7,481 nt of DNA, from the NCBI GenBank assembly GCA_026396455.1, contig JAPLWT010000001.1, forward strand, positions 1 through 7,481, read 5' to 3'. This document shows positions 5,063 to 7,481 of this stretch, piece after piece; the first letter of the stretch is position 1, and each line of letters opens with the position of its first letter. The DNA comes from Microcaldota archaeon (GTDB taxonomy: Archaea > Micrarchaeota > Micrarchaeia > Burarchaeales > Fermentimicrarchaeaceae). The translations under genes were made by a program, and so were the position numbers. The notes under the pieces were generated by a model. The model was not told the DNA's origin. It worked only from the letters and a program-made list of their open reading frames with translations, and searched no databases.

Positions 5063-7481
5063 TCATCCTCCCTTCTTTATAACTGACTTTCCTCTGGGCG
5101 TGAGTTTGTAGAAAACCCACTTCTTACCATCGACTTCTATCTTCTCAACCAGGTTTGCTTCCCTTAGTTTGTCAAGATGCTCCACTATTGTGGCTTTGCT
5201 CTTGTTGAGTTTCGTGCTTATGTCCGTGGGGGTCCTCTCACCTTCCAGAAGCGTGTTCAGTATTCCCACGCGCGTATCTGACGACAGGGCTCTGTATACT
5301 TCTATATCGTCAACTTCAGCCTGCGGGGAATATCTCTTCATTATGTTGAGAGCCGTGAACAGCGCCAGGAAGGCCAGTATCACGCCCGCAGGTATCATTG
5401 CAAGCGCAGATAAGTCCTGCGGGGATGAAGTTGGCGGAGCAGCCCCGTTCTGCGGGGGAGCTTCACCCGTATTTGTAACTGAAGGTGTGATTTTTATGAC
5501 TTCCCCAGAGCTGCACAGCAATGCACTGTTCCCAACAGACAGGTAGTTCACGAGCTGCATATTATCCAGCAAGCCCGTGTACTCCGCTGAGCCAAATGGT
5601 ATTGTTTTGGTTGGCTGCTCATCTCCGCATTCGGTATCTTTCCATATGCCGCCGACAGACACGAATGTCTTGGCCCCAATCACTTTCGTCTCCGGAGTTT
5701 GTGAGGCAACCTGTGCCGTATTCTCGGCAGCCTTGTAGGCACTGGCGGTTCCGAATATTCCGCCGGCCATTGGCAGCACTCCAATGTCCAAATCTCTCCT
5801 TACCTCATTTCCCTCGTTGGACACGACAAGATAGGAGGTATAGGGCGTTGGTATGCCGTATTTGGTGGCAAGCTCCGTTACCTGCTGCTTGAGCTCTTCG
5901 GTTTCACCTTCAAGGGTTATCTGGTCAAGCAGATAGCCCACCTTCCTCAGAGCCCATGTCCTCTCAACGAAGTTGCTTGTGGAGGTTTGCGGGAAGTTTA
6001 CATTATAATCTATTTCTTTCTCAGTCCCGTTTATGGTGCCTTTCAGCTTGACAGTTGCATCGCCATAGCCGCCGTATCTGCCGGCAACTACCAACTGCGT
6101 CCCGAGGAATATGTCTGGTATCCTCCTTGGTAGCAGATCGTATGTTGAAACTCCAACTTGCGCGCGAATGCACGCTGGGCTACCCTGCTCGCATACTATC
6201 GGAGCTGAGGAGGGGGTTATGGTGAGGTGCACATTTGAAAGCAGCGGGGTTGCAATTCTGTCGTAGAATGATTTGAGCGTCATCTCAAGGTCGGCTTCGC
6301 TCTTTATGTATGTGGGTATCCCATCTCCGAATTCATTTGAGAGCTTATCTAGAATCTCGAAATCGACATCGTCCCCAACTCCGAACACGAATAGTTTGAA
6401 ATCTTGGGAGGTTCTGTAAGCTGCCGTCTCCTTAAGGGTCCTGATTATCGCTGCATCCGAGTGCCCAGTCGTATCCCGGCCATCTGTGAGAAGCACTACT
6501 ATGTGCACCCTGCTGTCGTTCTGAAACCAGGTGATGGAATCTACAAGCGGATCTTGCAGGTCCGTTGAGCCACCTGCGAATACGTCATCAACAAACTCCT
6601 TTGCAGCGGGAATTGAGCTAACTCCGTTCAATGCATTTGAGTATCTGTTCGCTACAGTTGAGAAAGCTATGATGTTGAACCTGTCGCTGCCATTAAGCTT
6701 TTCCAACCCGTATTTAAGCGCTCTTTTTGCCTGCTCCATTTTTGTGCCTTCCATGCTTCCGGAAGTGTCAATAACAAAAACTACATCCTTGGGAATTGGC
6801 GATTGGTTTACAAGTGAAGGGTAGACGAAGAGGAGGAAGTAACCGGTGTCATCGCTCTTATGAGTGAGGAGCTGAACGTCATACTCCCTGTCAGTCACAC
6901 CGTAATAAAGCTGGAAATCCTTGTCGGGCAGAACTTTTTCTTCATAGTAAGTTGCAACAGCCTCCCCCTTCCCGCCTCTCTGCACTGTTATGCTATGGGT
7001 TGGCGAGTAGATGAAGCCAATATTTCCTGGCGCATTTATGTTGACCGTTATATTTACTGGATCGATGGGCTTGGTTGAATACCTCTCAGGGCTGAGAGGA
7101 TACGTATAGGAGTAAAGTCCTCCGCTGGATGGTATTATCTGCTCGTATGTTATCACTACCTTTACTGTTTTGCCTCTTGGGAGCACCAGGCTTGACGAGA
7201 AAGCATCCCTACCGACATACTCCAGGAGGGAGGCATCCTTTCTCTGCAGCACATACTGCTCATAAGTCTGCTTGGCCTCGTCGCTTCCAAGAAGTCTTCC
7301 CTCCAGTGTTTTTCCGTCCACTATAAGCTTGACATCCCTTATTCCGCCTCCTGGAACTGGAAACATGTAGGTTCCTTCCAGATCTTTGTAACCGTCATTT
7401 CTGAACTCCTGCTCCACGCGGGTTTTTGCGTATGTATCATTTATTGTGACAGTGACGTAGTGATTGAGAATAAGCGGATAC
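5063..7481 (-). CDS. VIT-VWA surface protein with transmembrane helix and C-terminal winged helix-turn-helix (N-terminus outside window)
   Basis: The frame is open to the right edge. GTG at 7417 falls inside the VIT fold, and 21 more in-frame codons upstream continue that fold, so the true start and any signal peptide are outside. Numbering from the first complete codon (805 visible residues): VIT domain about 1-150 (TRVEQEFRN, YMFPVP, TVKVVITYEQ); VWA domain about 229-416 with complete MIDAS D238-x-S240-x-S242, T306 and D333 (IDTSGSM, GGSTDL, LTDGRD); conserved VIT/VWA C-terminal region including PTPYTSYLVV and KTFVSVGGIWKDT; Pro-rich linker about 665-690; one membrane helix about 690-714 followed by KR; winged HTH about 727-805 resembling ArsR-like domains. 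All four cysteines (430, 437, 618, 656) lie before the membrane helix. I infer an exterior metal-dependent adhesion or sensing module tied to a cytoplasmic DNA-binding domain. Ligand and target genes are unknown. Confidence 0.88.
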   Translation of the reverse strand, partial: YPLILNHYVTVTINDTYAKTRVEQEFRNDGYKDLEGTYMFPVPGGGIRDVKLIVDGKTLEGRLLGSDEAKQTYEQYVLQRKDASLLEYVGRDAFSSSLVLPRGKTVKVVITYEQIIPSSGGLYSYTYPLSPERYSTKPIDPVNITVNINAPGNIGFIYSPTHSITVQRGGKGEAVATYYEEKVLPDKDFQLYYGVTDREYDVQLLTHKSDDTGYFLLFVYPSLVNQSPIPKDVVFVIDTSGSMEGTKMEQAKRALKYGLEKLNGSDRFNIIAFSTVANRYSNALNGVSSIPAAKEFVDDVFAGGSTDLQDPLVDSITWFQNDSRVHIVVLLTDGRDTTGHSDAAIIRTLKETAAYRTSQDFKLFVFGVGDDVDFEILDKLSNEFGDGIPTYIKSEADLEMTLKSFYDRIATPLLSNVHLTITPSSAPIVCEQGSPACIRAQVGVSTYDLLPRRIPDIFLGTQLVVAGRYGGYGDATVKLKGTINGTEKEIDYNVNFPQTSTSNFVERTWALRKVGYLLDQITLEGETEELKQQVTELATKYGIPTPYTSYLVVSNEGNEVRRDLDIGVLPMAGGIFGTASAYKAAENTAQVASQTPETKVIGAKTFVSVGGIWKDTECGDEQPTKTIPFGSAEYTGLLDNMQLVNYLSVGNSALLCSSGEVIKITPSVTNTGEAPPQNGAAPPTSSPQDLSALAMIPAGVILAFLALFTALNIMKRYSPQAEVDDIEVYRALSSDTRVGILNTLLEGERTPTDISTKLNKSKATIVEHLDKLREANLVEKIEVDGKKWVFYKLTPRGKSVIKKGG

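Noticed and set aside
5521..5892. Several open + strand frames antisense to the VIT-VWA gene (also 5169-5546, 6531-6824)
   Set aside because: The minus frame has clear domains through this whole region; the antisense products are Ser/Arg/Pro-rich with no motif or start context.
7415..7417. GTG at 7417 as the real start of the VIT-VWA gene
   Set aside because: It falls within the VIT domain, and the 21 in-frame codons upstream (including VTVTINDTYAKTR) continue the first strands of that domain to the window edge.

Overview
The window looks archaeal. Evidence: two small surface proteins with class III (type IV pilin-like, EppA-type) signal peptides of the form RR(G/A)|Q..xEYL; TATA-type promoters sitting about 27-31 nt before start codons with no room for a leader; archaeal-type Shine-Dalgarno sites (GGTGA, GGAG) only before internal operon genes; and a CDP-alcohol phosphatidyltransferase of the archaeal phospholipid type. 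The QAAMEYL-ITYGWA style of pilin N-terminus is common in DPANN archaea (Micrarchaeota and relatives) and in some Euryarchaeota. A DPANN-like source is my inference and is not proven. The window is densely packed: the longest gene-free stretch is about 130 bases. I see no rRNA, tRNA, CRISPR array, IS element or phage gene.

Left part (2-2550). An unrecognised membrane-protein C-terminus enters from the left edge on the + strand. Its end overlaps, tail to tail, a three-gene energy-coupling-factor (ECF) vitamin/micronutrient importer on the - strand. The importer is transcribed leftward in the order S component, ATPase (EcfA), transmembrane coupler (EcfT). The genes are tightly coupled by a 7-nt overlap and a 4-nt gap. 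The S component looks most like RibU (riboflavin), but its substrate is not certain.

Middle (2551-5061). A divergent promoter region of 128 bases drives the importer leftward and a pilin-like gene rightward, both apparently as leaderless transcripts. A second paralogous pilin-like gene has its own TATA box. It is followed at short distance by a CDP-alcohol phosphatidyltransferase (possibly archaetidylinositol-phosphate synthase) and a PHP-family metallo-phosphoesterase. These three look co-transcribed.

Right part (5063-7481). A large - strand gene, cut off at its 5' end by the window edge, encodes a VIT domain, a von Willebrand A domain with an intact MIDAS, a conserved C-terminal VIT/VWA-family region, a proline-rich linker, one transmembrane helix and then a winged helix-turn-helix. 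This arrangement reads as a cell-surface adhesion or sensor module joined directly to a cytoplasmic DNA-binding domain. It is the most unusual object in the window. Its stop codon lies one base from that of the PHP gene.
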